A stretch of 35,141 nucleotides of DNA from CAZPRQ01 sp964589415. Lineage in GTDB: Bacteria > Patescibacteriota > Doudnabacteria > UBA920. Location of the stretch: contig CAZPRQ010000006.1 in assembly GCA_964589415.1 (NCBI GenBank), forward strand, positions 1 through 35,141, given 5' to 3'. Positions 22,996 to 31,856 of the stretch are shown one piece after another. The first letter of the stretch is position 1, and every line of letters begins with the position of its first letter. A model generated the notes under the pieces. That model ran no database searches, was not told the DNA's origin, and saw nothing but the letters and a program-made list of their open reading frames with translations. The position numbers were made by a program, and so were the translations under genes.

Positions 22996-24030
22996 TTGCA
23001 TAAATTCCAAAATTTTAATCATTTAAACTCAAAAACAGTATATAATTGGGTCTGTTTTAATGGTAAGTATATTATAATTTCCATTATTTTTTTAGTTGTA
23101 TTTTTCATTCCTGCGATATATTTTTGGGTAAACGGACATAAAATTTTAGGAAATAATTCTTTTAAAGAGAGTAGTTATCCGCTTTTAGATTCACATAAAC
23201 CGGCAGTATTAGGTATGGTAAACATCCGGGGGAAAACTCCAAGTCCCGCTGCACCAAAGCTAAGTGTTCCAAAAAATTTAGATTTTTCAAGAATAAACGC
23301 TAAGAGCTATTTGGTTTACGATGTAAAAACCGGACAAGTTTTAGCAAGCAAACAGCCGCAGCTTCAGATTTCAATAGCGAGCCTTACCAAACTTCTTACC
23401 GCATTGGTCGCCTATGAGGAGCTTGAAATAAATGAAATTGTGGACATTAATGACGAGGATGAAATGAGCATTAGGCCGGTTTTGGGGCTAAAAAGCGGAG
23501 ATAAAATAAAAATTGCCGACTTACTTGCCAGTATGGTGGTGGGTTCGGCCAATGACGCGGCCTTGGCAGTGGCAAATTATGCTACATATAAAACAGGTTA
23601 TCAATTTTCTGAATTAATGAATAGAAAAGCACAAAGCCTGGATATGACAAACAGTCATTTTTCCAATCCATGGGGCTTTGATAGCAGAAAAAACTATTCA
23701 ACCGCGGAAGACGTTAGAAAATTAATTGACGCAACGCAAAAAAAAGCACTATTTTCATTAATGGGGAAAAAAAAGTCTTTTAATTTCAGTTCCGAGAATA
23801 ATCGTCAGTTTAACATATTGGCGACAAATAAATTAATAGCAACTCATGACGATATTGAGAGCATAAAAACCGGATTAACCCCGGATGCCGACGGCGCCAT
23901 GGCGGTTCGTGCCATTAAGGGCAATAACAGCGTCATTATTATTGTTTTAGGAAGTAAACAAAGGGAGGAGGATATTATGCTAATAAAGGAGGAAATTTTT
24001 AGTAAGTATACTTGGGGAGGTGGGCTGTAA
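22996..24030 (+). CDS. dacA: D-alanyl-D-alanine carboxypeptidase (peptidase S11)
   Basis: A penicillin-binding protein of the PBP5 type that trims the terminal D-Ala from peptidoglycan stems outside the membrane. All three active-site motifs are present: S129-L-T-K132, S184-A-N186 and K291-T-G293. One N-terminal membrane helix (about 27-46) has no obvious signal-peptidase site, so it is probably a membrane anchor. At 344 residues it lacks the full C-terminal beta domain of PBP5. The start is TTG at 22996; the next ATG in frame lies beyond the membrane helix, so it would remove the export signal. Confidence 0.88.
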   Translation: MHKFQNFNHLNSKTVYNWVCFNGKYIIISIIFLVVFFIPAIYFWVNGHKILGNNSFKESSYPLLDSHKPAVLGMVNIRGKTPSPAAPKLSVPKNLDFSRINAKSYLVYDVKTGQVLASKQPQLQISIASLTKLLTALVAYEELEINEIVDINDEDEMSIRPVLGLKSGDKIKIADLLASMVVGSANDAALAVANYATYKTGYQFSELMNRKAQSLDMTNSHFSNPWGFDSRKNYSTAEDVRKLIDATQKKALFSLMGKKKSFNFSSENNRQFNILATNKLIATHDDIESIKTGLTPDADGAMAVRAIKGNNSVIIIVLGSKQREEDIMLIKEEIFSKYTWGGGL

Positions 24031-24171
24031 AGATTTTTATAACCATATCTGGCAATCCGTCTTTGGTTACAGTTTTGCTTGCCCTAAAAAGCTTCACACA
24101 AATTTGATCCAAATTATAGAATCGGCTTAAATTTGATTATTATATTTTTTATAGGTTTTATTGCGAATTTA

Positions 24172-24180
24172 TGGTATAAT
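24172..24180 (+). promoter_or_regulatory. Extended -10 promoter of mraY
   Basis: TGGTATAAT, a perfect extended -10, lies 26 bases before the mraY ATG. No clear -35 is present. Confidence 0.5.
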
Positions 24181-24205
24181 TAAAGGGCAATAATTTTTTA
24201 AGCCT

Positions 24206-25243
24206 ATGGAATTTCCATCATTGCTAAAAGTTTTTTATTTAACATCGCTTTCTTTTATTCTTTCCCTTGCCGCCACGCCTTTAGTAACAGCGTTTCTTTA
24301 CAAACACAAACTTGGCAAGCAAATCCGAGCCGATGGCTCCACCCCGCTTTTTACCAAAATGCACATTGCTAAAGCCGGGACTCCAACCATGGGTGGTGTT
24401 TTGGTTTGGGTTACAACGGCATTTCTGGCAATAACGTTCTGGTTTTTGGAAAGATTTCTTAACACCCCGGCCATGAGCCAATACAACTTTTTAACACGCA
24501 AGGAAACACTTTTGCCTCTGGGCGCGTTTTTGGGAGCCTCACTGGTTGGTTTAGCCGACGATTGGCTGGATATAAAAAAACTTGGCAACAATGGACACGG
24601 ACTCAGGTTTAGAGTCAAAATATGGCTCTATGCTATTGTGGCCGTGATTGGAGCATGGTGGTTTTATTTTAAACTGGAATTTACGCAATTGCATGTGCCA
24701 TTTTTTGGAACAGTGGATTTTGGCATTTGGTTTATCCCGTTTTTTCTTTTAGTCGTCATTGCTACTAGTTTCGCGGTTAATCAAACCGATGGATTAGATG
24801 GTTTGGCCGGGGGCACTTTAATGATTGCTTTTTTCTCTTACGGGCTTATTGCGTTTATCCAAGGAAAAGAGAACTTAGCTGCGCTAATTGGTGTCATTAT
24901 TGGCTCACTACTTTCATTTTTATGGTTTAACGTATATCCGGCCCGATTTTTTATGGGTGACACAGGCTCTATGGGTATGGGTGTATTGTTGGCAATAATC
25001 GCTTTTTTAACAAACTCTGTTTTTTTGCTTCCGGTAATCGGCTTTGTCTTTATGATAGAGGCTGCGTCAACCATTTTGCAAATTGTGTCAAAAAAACTAT
25101 TTAGGCGAAAAATTTTCTTATCTTCTCCAATTCACCATCATTTTCAAGCCTTGGGTTGGCAGGAAACAAAAATTACCATGCGCTTTTGGATTATAGCCGC
25201 TATAACCGGCATTGCCGGGGTGATAATGTATTTTGTTGGCTAA
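24206..25243 (+). CDS. mraY: MraY, phospho-MurNAc-pentapeptide transferase
   Basis: Integral membrane enzyme that transfers phospho-MurNAc-pentapeptide to undecaprenyl phosphate, making lipid I. It has 345 residues and about ten membrane helices. Signature motifs are KAGTPTMGG near 51-60, NQTDGLDGLAGG at 192-203 with the catalytic aspartates, FMGDTGSMGMG near 249-259, and SSPIHHHFQALGW near 306-318 with the His triad. It precedes the assembly gap, so what follows it is unknown. Confidence 0.96.
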   Translation: MEFPSLLKVFYLTSLSFILSLAATPLVTAFLYKHKLGKQIRADGSTPLFTKMHIAKAGTPTMGGVLVWVTTAFLAITFWFLERFLNTPAMSQYNFLTRKETLLPLGAFLGASLVGLADDWLDIKKLGNNGHGLRFRVKIWLYAIVAVIGAWWFYFKLEFTQLHVPFFGTVDFGIWFIPFFLLVVIATSFAVNQTDGLDGLAGGTLMIAFFSYGLIAFIQGKENLAALIGVIIGSLLSFLWFNVYPARFFMGDTGSMGMGVLLAIIAFLTNSVFLLPVIGFVFMIEAASTILQIVSKKLFRRKIFLSSPIHHHFQALGWQETKITMRFWIIAAITGIAGVIMYFVG

Positions 25244-25281
25244 CTGAAAAATCAAGAAGCATAAATCGCCTGCCCGCGGTT

Positions 25282-25307
25282 GCCCTGAGTTCGCTGTCGA
25301 ACCGGGC
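25282..25307. repeat. Hairpin repeat at the contig edge
   Basis: GCCC-TGA-GTTCG, then CTGT, then CGAAC-C-GGGC, a bulged hairpin. It is GC-rich compared with the flanks and lies about 25 bases before the run of N, which fits a dispersed repeat that broke the assembly. Confidence 0.45.
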
Positions 25308-25332
25308 TCCAATCCTTTATCTCTTAACTTTA

Positions 25333-25432
25333 NNNNNNNNNNNNNNNNNNNNNNNNNNNNNNNNNNNNNNNNNNNNNNNNNNNNNNNNNNNNNNNNNNNN
25401 NNNNNNNNNNNNNNNNNNNNNNNNNNNNNNNN
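25333..25432. other. Assembly gap of 100 N
   Basis: Exactly 100 unknown bases, a size commonly used as a placeholder. The true distance between mraY and the next gene may be larger, and the join rests on scaffolding only. Confidence 0.95.
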
Positions 25433-25433
25433 C

Positions 25434-27005
25434 ATGTATTCACTACTTATAAAAAATGCAATGGTATACGATGGAACCGGAAAGCCCGGCAGTCGTTTGG
25501 ATGTGGCTATTTCAGGCGATAAGATTGTGAATATTGCTCCAAATATTTCAACCGATGCTGAGGGTGTGGTGGATGCCGAAGGAAAAATTTTAACCCCAGG
25601 GTTTATTGATATTCAAAATCACAGTGACGGATACTGGCAGCTATTTGATAACCCTGGTTTTTCCAGCCTAATTACCCAAGGTTTTACAACAATTTTAATA
25701 GGCAATTGCGGGGCAAGCTTGGCACCACTGCTTTCCAAAAATGCCCTGCTTTCTATACAAAAATGGCATAATCTGGACGGCGTAAATATTAATTGGCAAT
25801 CCTTCGCGGAGTATATTGACGAATTGTCGCGCAGACGTTTTGCCTGTAACGTGGGAAGTCTGGTTGGATATTCCACCCTAAGGCGAGGTCTAATAGGGGA
25901 CGAGGTCAGGGGACTCGAAAAATCTGAAATGGAAGCTTTAAAAAATGTTTTAAAAGAAAGTATGAAAGCAGGTGCTTTTGGGCTTTCTAGCGGCCTTTCT
26001 TACGCCCACGAAATAATTATTTCCGAACTCGAATTGTTTGAATTATCTAAGCTGGTGGCCAAGGAGCAAGGTTTATTTTCCGTTCATTTACGAAACGAAG
26101 ACGGTGAGGTGGAAGAGGCCTTGGAAGAAGTTTTGGATATAGCGGCCAATTCCGAAGTCAATTTAAAAATTTCGCATTTAAAAATAAGAGGCGAAGGCAG
26201 CTGGGGTAAATATGACCACATAGTAAGCTTGCTTGAGAACGCCTACCACAAAGGGACAAACGTACATTTTGATGCTTATCCTTACGATACAATTTGGCAG
26301 GTGTTATATTCATATTTGCCAAAATGGGCAGTGGAAGGTGGCCGAACTACAATGCTGAAAAATTTATTGGATCCTGTGCAGAGAAGTAAAATACTTGTTC
26401 ATTTAAACAACAGCCCGGTGCATTTTCCAAGTTTAATGGTGGCTTCAACCGCCAGCCGTCTAAATTTAGTAGGAAAAACCATTGGCCAAATAGCAAAAAG
26501 CCTCGAAATTTCCTCGGAACAGGCGGTTATACATTTGGTCCAAAATGGCGGAAGTGAAGTGTTGGTTTTTGAAAAAAATTTAAAAGCGCAGCAAGTATGG
26601 AAATTTATTGAGCATCCTTTATGTATGGTTGCTACCGATGGTGGAGGCTTTTCAAAAGAAAATAGGGGAAAGTTAGTTCATCCTCGCTGCTTCGGAACGG
26701 CTCCAAAATTTCTTAAGCACTGTCTTACTGCTAAAAACATTCCTTTAGCGGAAGCAGTACAAAAACTTACAAGCACACCGGCAAAAAAAGCGGGATTTAT
26801 TAAAAGAGGTGAGATTAAGATTGGGAATTTCGCAGACCTGGTTATTTTTGACCAGTCAGCCATAACCGATAAATCTACTTATGAAAACCCTTACCAATAT
26901 AGTACCGGTATTGAGCATGTTTTTGTAAATGGGCGTGCGGTAGTTGGTGAAGGGAAAATTACTAATCAGCTTCCCGGGTATGTGCTAAAAAAAGGCCGTT
27001 CATGA
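25434..27005 (+). CDS. N-acyl-D-amino-acid deacylase-like amidohydrolase
   Basis: A 523-residue metal-dependent amidohydrolase closest to D-aminoacylases, which remove the acyl group from N-acyl-D-amino acids. The expected metal-site residues are present: Cys92 in GNCGAS, His218 in SVHLRNED, His248 in KISHLKIRG, and catalytic Asp402 in ATDGGGF, at spacings close to the characterised Alcaligenes enzyme. The usual DxHxH near residue 60 is D59-I-Q61-N-H63, so the first His is Gln. This could weaken the second metal site. The start directly follows the assembly gap, but MYSLLIKNAMVYDGTG is a typical N-terminus. Lying before murD, it may handle D-amino acids from wall peptides; dipeptidase or hydantoinase-like activity is possible. 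Confidence 0.8.
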   Translation: MYSLLIKNAMVYDGTGKPGSRLDVAISGDKIVNIAPNISTDAEGVVDAEGKILTPGFIDIQNHSDGYWQLFDNPGFSSLITQGFTTILIGNCGASLAPLLSKNALLSIQKWHNLDGVNINWQSFAEYIDELSRRRFACNVGSLVGYSTLRRGLIGDEVRGLEKSEMEALKNVLKESMKAGAFGLSSGLSYAHEIIISELELFELSKLVAKEQGLFSVHLRNEDGEVEEALEEVLDIAANSEVNLKISHLKIRGEGSWGKYDHIVSLLENAYHKGTNVHFDAYPYDTIWQVLYSYLPKWAVEGGRTTMLKNLLDPVQRSKILVHLNNSPVHFPSLMVASTASRLNLVGKTIGQIAKSLEISSEQAVIHLVQNGGSEVLVFEKNLKAQQVWKFIEHPLCMVATDGGGFSKENRGKLVHPRCFGTAPKFLKHCLTAKNIPLAEAVQKLTSTPAKKAGFIKRGEIKIGNFADLVIFDQSAITDKSTYENPYQYSTGIEHVFVNGRAVVGEGKITNQLPGYVLKKGRS

Positions 27006-27057
27006 TGTAGTCGGCAATTTTTGATAATTAGCCATCGTTGGAAACAAATCACTTTTA

Positions 27058-28455
27058 ATGACTATAGAAAATTTACGCGGAAAACTTGTTGCGGTTCTTG
27101 GTTACGCGCAGGAAGGCATGGCAATAACCTCATATTTAATAAAGCACGGCATAAAGCCCGTGCTATTTGACATTAAGCCATGGCAAGAATGGGAAGATTC
27201 TGAGAAGCAGTCAATACGAAACCTAGGGTTAACAGTAATTTTCGGGCCTGGTTACCTAAACGAGCTAAAAGGGTTTGATGTTGCTTTTAGAAGCCCGGGA
27301 ATTTCTTGCCTGGAACCGGAACTAATAGAACAGCAACGCCAGGGCATGCTTTTAACCAGCCAAATAAATTGGTTTATGCATCACTGCCCAGCCAAAGTCA
27401 TTGGAGTTACCGGAACCAAGGGCAAGGGAACTACAACTACTTTAATTCACGAGATGCTCAAAGCGCATTTTGAGAAAAGCGGCAAAGGTAGAGCGTATTT
27501 AACCGGTAATATTGGAAAGCAGCAACCCTTGGAAATATTGGATGAACTAGAACCAAATGACTGGGTGGCATATGAAATGTCAAGTTTTCAGCTCCAGGAT
27601 TTAGATATTAGCCCTCATATTGGTGTTGCCCTTATGGTTACTGAGGACCATTTGGATTACCATAAGAACCTACAGGAATATAGAAATGCCAAGGAGGCAA
27701 TAGTTAAGTTTCAAACAGAAAAAGACTTCGCCATAATAAACGCGGATTACCCGGCTTCGATTGAAATAGGAAACAAAGGCAAAGCAAAAAAATATTTTGT
27801 CACTCTACAGGGACCGGTTGAATTTGGTTCATATTTAAGTGGGGACACCCTTTACTTGAGTTTAAACTCGGAAGCTGCAATGCCTATTGTCAATATTTCC
27901 GAATTAAAATTAAGGGGTCGTCATAATCTGGAAAATGTTTCGGCGGCTTCACTTGCGGCCACTCTCGCCGGTGTGTCAATTGTTACAATAAGGCAAGTGC
28001 TCAAAAATTTCTCCGGGCTTGAACACCGGTTGGAATTTATAGGCGAATTTAAAGGAATAAAATTTTATAATGATTCTTTTTCTACCAATCCTGAGACCGC
28101 AATTGCAGCCATTAGAGCATTTTCGGAGCCGGAAATTCTTATTTTGGGCGGTTCCAGTAAAAACTCCGACTTTAATGATCTTGGAAAGGCCATAGCCGGG
28201 GCAAATAATATTCATGCCATTATTTACATTGGTCAAGAAGGTGAGAAAATTAAGCACGCGGTCGAAAACGCCGGCGCTTCAAATATAAAAATTATGCAAA
28301 ATGCCAAAAATATGGCGGAAATATTTGAACAAATAAAGCAGGTCGCAAGTGAAGGAGCTGTGGTTTTGCTCTCCCCGGCATGCGCTAGTTTTGGAATGTT
28401 TAAAAATTACAAAGACAGGGGAGAACAATTTCGCAGTTTTGCAAAACAGTACTAA
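27058..28455 (+). CDS. murD: MurD, UDP-MurNAc-L-Ala:D-Glu ligase
   Basis: ATP-dependent ligase adding D-glutamate to UDP-MurNAc-L-Ala in the cytoplasm. The 465 residues show the three Mur domains: an N-terminal Rossmann part (VAVLGYAQEGMAITSYL), the ATP loop GTKGKGTTT at 119-127, the YEMSSFQLQ segment characteristic of MurD, EDHLDYHKN, and a C-terminal domain with GLEHRLEFIGEFKGI and NDSFSTNPETA. The loop has Lys-Gly-Lys where many have Asn-Gly-Lys; otherwise it is standard. It lies 52 bases after the deacylase and 18 bases before ftsW. Confidence 0.95.
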   Translation: MTIENLRGKLVAVLGYAQEGMAITSYLIKHGIKPVLFDIKPWQEWEDSEKQSIRNLGLTVIFGPGYLNELKGFDVAFRSPGISCLEPELIEQQRQGMLLTSQINWFMHHCPAKVIGVTGTKGKGTTTTLIHEMLKAHFEKSGKGRAYLTGNIGKQQPLEILDELEPNDWVAYEMSSFQLQDLDISPHIGVALMVTEDHLDYHKNLQEYRNAKEAIVKFQTEKDFAIINADYPASIEIGNKGKAKKYFVTLQGPVEFGSYLSGDTLYLSLNSEAAMPIVNISELKLRGRHNLENVSAASLAATLAGVSIVTIRQVLKNFSGLEHRLEFIGEFKGIKFYNDSFSTNPETAIAAIRAFSEPEILILGGSSKNSDFNDLGKAIAGANNIHAIIYIGQEGEKIKHAVENAGASNIKIMQNAKNMAEIFEQIKQVASEGAVVLLSPACASFGMFKNYKDRGEQFRSFAKQY

Positions 28456-28473
28456 TACCCGACTTATATAAAA

Positions 28474-29613
28474 ATGCCCCGCATTCCAAAAACAAAATTT
28501 GGCATAGATTATTTACTTGTTATCCTGGTTGGAGCGCTTTTACTATATGGTCTATCCGCTTTATATTCAGCCTCTACCGTTGAAGCCTATAACAACACCG
28601 GGGATACGGCATTTTACCTAAAACGCCAGCTAATGCAAGGAGTAAGTGTTGGGCTATTGGGCATGTTGGTACTGTCCAAAATAAATTACCGATTGTTAAT
28701 TAAATACACCCCGTTTATTTTAGCCATATCGCTGCTTTTGTTAATTACCGTAAAGGTAACGGATTTTTCCGGTTTTCATGGCGGAGCTACCAGATGGCTG
28801 GATATTGGACCTGTACGTTTCCAACCTTCCGAGTTTGCAAAACTTGGACTCATAATTTACCTTGCCGCTTGGATAGAGAGAAAAGGCAGGGACATAAACA
28901 AATTTAAAACCGGTTTGCTACCCGCGCTTTTGATAGTTGTGTTGTTTGCCGGTCTGATTCTTTGGCAGCCTGACCTCGGCACTGCGCTTGTTTTTATTGC
29001 CGTAAGCTTGGGAATGCTGTTTTCAGCCGGCATGCTGCTTAGGCATTTTACCGGAATAGTCGCGATTGGCATTGGCGCCCTTGCTCTGCTCATTAAATTG
29101 GAGCCTTACCGGTTTAATCGAATTCTTACATTTTTTAATCCTTCAATGGATCCCCAGGGAATAAGTTATCAAGTAAACCAGGCAATGTTGGCTATAGGTT
29201 CAGGCGGGTGGTGGGGGTATGGCTATGGGATGAGCCGACAAAAACACAACTACTTACCAGAAGCCATAGGCGATTCAATTTTTGCCGTTACCGCGGAAGA
29301 ATTGGGGTTTATTCGAATAACATTGTTAATATTGCTCTTCTTGGCCCTGGCCTTTAAAGGGCTTTCATTGGCGAAAAAAGCCCCGGACGCGTTTGGCAGG
29401 AGCCTGGCCATTGGTATTACCACATGGATAATATTTCAGGCATTTATTAATATCGCGGCTATGCTTCATTTGGTTCCACTTACGGGTATCCCGTTGCCAT
29501 TTTTTAGTTATGGGAGTTCATCCCTAACTGCTATACTATGGGGAGTAGGAATTTTATTCAGCATTTCTCGGGTAAACAGGGGACAAACACAATTTTCAAA
29601 CAATAGCCGTTAG
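28474..29613 (+). CDS. ftsW: FtsW/RodA family peptidoglycan polymerase
   Basis: A SEDS-family glycosyltransferase of 379 residues that polymerises lipid II at the outer membrane face. About ten membrane helices are visible. Landmarks are FQPSEFAKLGLI near 115-126, WQPDLGTALVF near 164-174, an extracellular loop with SYQVNQAMLAIGSGGWWGYG, and the C-terminal PLTGIPLPFFSYGSSS. Proximity to murD and murJ favours FtsW over RodA, but no cognate class B PBP is in the window. Confidence 0.93.
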   Translation: MPRIPKTKFGIDYLLVILVGALLLYGLSALYSASTVEAYNNTGDTAFYLKRQLMQGVSVGLLGMLVLSKINYRLLIKYTPFILAISLLLLITVKVTDFSGFHGGATRWLDIGPVRFQPSEFAKLGLIIYLAAWIERKGRDINKFKTGLLPALLIVVLFAGLILWQPDLGTALVFIAVSLGMLFSAGMLLRHFTGIVAIGIGALALLIKLEPYRFNRILTFFNPSMDPQGISYQVNQAMLAIGSGGWWGYGYGMSRQKHNYLPEAIGDSIFAVTAEELGFIRITLLILLFLALAFKGLSLAKKAPDAFGRSLAIGITTWIIFQAFINIAAMLHLVPLTGIPLPFFSYGSSSLTAILWGVGILFSISRVNRGQTQFSNNSR

Positions 29614-29639
29614 TAAATGAGCCAAAAGAACCTAGATCT

Positions 29640-31856
29640 ATGGCAATAAAATCATTCAGACTGCATACCCACCATTATACTTCGTTTGTAGTCAAAAAAA
29701 GTTCAAAACTGTTTTTTTTGGCATGGCCGTTTGCAATCTTGAAATTCTCTTACGGAGCTATTTACATTATCTGCAAAACTTTTGGATATGCTATATACAA
29801 ATTTAATTACATTATTGGTACGGCGTTATTGGCAGCGGCGGAGTATGTAATTTATAGGCTGTCGGTTGAATGGAAGCGTACCACGGAATCTTTAATAGAG
29901 CGGCGGGAAAAAATTTATAAACCATACCTACGTTTCAGCATTGCCGCATTCGCATTTTTTTGCGTCGCCATAATGGGATTTTTTAAACTAGCTGGTATGG
30001 CGGCAGTGGCAAACCAGGTTAAGCAAACTGTGCTTAGGGTTGGGTTGTTGGGGGATGATCAGCTTAAGGACGCAAAAAATTCGCTGGAACAGCAAAATTT
30101 CTCATTAGCACAAGCAAATTTTATAAAAGCCAGAGATAGTTTTCAAAACGGACAGCGCGAGTTAGAAAAATTGGGCAGTGTAACGAACGCGTTGTTAAAT
30201 TTGGTGCCCCAAAAACGCGATGGACAAAAACTTCTAGGGGCATCTAAGGACCTTTCGGAAGCAGGGGTAAAATTGATAGATTTTTATAATCAAGTCAGCT
30301 TGTTAAAATCTACACAATCGGGTCTTTCTGCTAATGAGTCGGACACAGGGCAGATTTTAAAAACTTCAAAACAGTTACTGAATGAAGCAACAGTCTTAAC
30401 ATTATCCGCCAGTCAAAAATTTGGAGAAGTAAATCCCGACATACTTCCACAAGACCGCAGGGATGAATTTGTTAACACAGTAAGCAATTTAAATAAGGCA
30501 AGTGAAAGCCTCGCGACCTTAAATAATATCTACGGTGTATTGGTAGAAATGCTTGTTGGTCAAAAAGACGTTCTCTTAATTTTTCAAAACAATAATGAAC
30601 TTAGGGCGACCGGCGGATTTGTAGGTACGTACGGTAATATGCGCCTTTTAGATGGTCAAATAACGGCTTTAAAAATAAGCAGTATTTACGATTTAGACGG
30701 GCAACTGAAGGAAAAAATATTACCACCCGACCCCATTTATGCAGTAAACGATCGTTGGTTTATGCGGGATAGTAATTGGTTTATAGATTTTCCTCAGAGT
30801 GCGAAAAAACTTTCGGTATTTTATGAAAAATCCGGCGGCGAAACCCCGGACATGGTAATAGCCATTACCGCTGGCTTTATTTCCGACATTCTCAATGCTA
30901 CAGGCCCTATAGATATGCAAAATTATGGCCTTACTTTGACAAGTGAAAATTTTATAGAGCAAATGCAAGCGGCCTCAACTTTAAGTACCGAAGAGCCGAC
31001 AAACGAACCGAAGAAAGTTTTAGCGGATTTTTTTCCACTGCTTGTGCAAAAAATATCCGAATTACCAAATGAACAAAAAACCCGATTGCTGGAAGCTTTG
31101 GAATCGAACATAAGAAAAAAAAATATATTGGCGTACTCGAGACATAACACTTTGCAGTCGGCATTTAGTTCATTTGGCTGGTCCGGCGAAATATTGAATT
31201 CAGACCGCGATTTTTTGACCATAAACAGCAGTAATCTAGGCGGGACTAAAACAGATTTAAGCGTTGTTCAAAGCTACTTTCTAAAGTCCGAAATTGAGCC
31301 GGATGGCAGTATAATAAACACGTTGGCCATAACAAGGACAAATAACAATTCCCTGGCGGACTTTACCGTAAATTCCAGTTTTATTCGTGTCGTTGTTCCT
31401 CTGGGAAGCCAATTAATTTCAGCGGCCGGTTTTGACTACCGCCCATTGGACATGCCAAAAGACAAGGAGATGAAAGTTGACTCCGACATTGCAACGTGGC
31501 AAAACCAGGCAGTGAGAGATTTGACAACCGGGACCATAATTGGCAAGGAGTCGGACAAAAGTTTTTTTGGAAACTGGATTATTTTAAAAGGCGGCGAAAC
31601 CAGGATCGCCACTATTAAATATAAGTTACCCTATGTTCTAAAAGAAACAGATAGATACAGTATGGTTTTACAAAAACAGCCCGGAGCGCAAGGGCAGGTT
31701 TTTAGCCACGAGGTAAAATTTCCTGGCCGACAAATAGAATGGAAAAGTTTTTCAGCCTCTGCCATGGAAACAAACTATATTCGCTATGAAAATAAATTGG
31801 AGCAGGACGATTTTTACGGTATGGTATTTAAAACAACATCTCATACTTACCCATGA
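29640..31856 (+). CDS. DUF4012-type membrane protein
   Basis: A 738-residue protein with three hydrophobic segments near the N-terminus (about 25-45, 50-75 and 98-120), a helical region from 130 to 300 (DDQLKDAKNSLEQQNFSLAQ and similar), and then the DUF4012 signature LLIFQNNNELRATGGFVGTYG near 318-338. The large C-terminal part is beta-rich and should lie outside the cell. The function of this family is not established. It lies between ftsW and murJ and overlaps murJ by four bases, so a role in wall or envelope glycopolymer assembly is likely but unproven. Confidence 0.82.
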   Translation: MAIKSFRLHTHHYTSFVVKKSSKLFFLAWPFAILKFSYGAIYIICKTFGYAIYKFNYIIGTALLAAAEYVIYRLSVEWKRTTESLIERREKIYKPYLRFSIAAFAFFCVAIMGFFKLAGMAAVANQVKQTVLRVGLLGDDQLKDAKNSLEQQNFSLAQANFIKARDSFQNGQRELEKLGSVTNALLNLVPQKRDGQKLLGASKDLSEAGVKLIDFYNQVSLLKSTQSGLSANESDTGQILKTSKQLLNEATVLTLSASQKFGEVNPDILPQDRRDEFVNTVSNLNKASESLATLNNIYGVLVEMLVGQKDVLLIFQNNNELRATGGFVGTYGNMRLLDGQITALKISSIYDLDGQLKEKILPPDPIYAVNDRWFMRDSNWFIDFPQSAKKLSVFYEKSGGETPDMVIAITAGFISDILNATGPIDMQNYGLTLTSENFIEQMQAASTLSTEEPTNEPKKVLADFFPLLVQKISELPNEQKTRLLEALESNIRKKNILAYSRHNTLQSAFSSFGWSGEILNSDRDFLTINSSNLGGTKTDLSVVQSYFLKSEIEPDGSIINTLAITRTNNNSLADFTVNSSFIRVVVPLGSQLISAAGFDYRPLDMPKDKEMKVDSDIATWQNQAVRDLTTGTIIGKESDKSFFGNWIILKGGETRIATIKYKLPYVLKETDRYSMVLQKQPGAQGQVFSHEVKFPGRQIEWKSFSASAMETNYIRYENKLEQDDFYGMVFKTTSHTYP

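Noticed and set aside
25250..25332. Possible tRNA fragment on the minus strand, suggested by GGTTCGA
   Set aside because: No T-stem, anticodon arm or acceptor stem can be formed; the bases are explained by a bulged hairpin.
25118..25452. Open frames crossing the run of N
   Set aside because: They exist only because N is read as open sequence.
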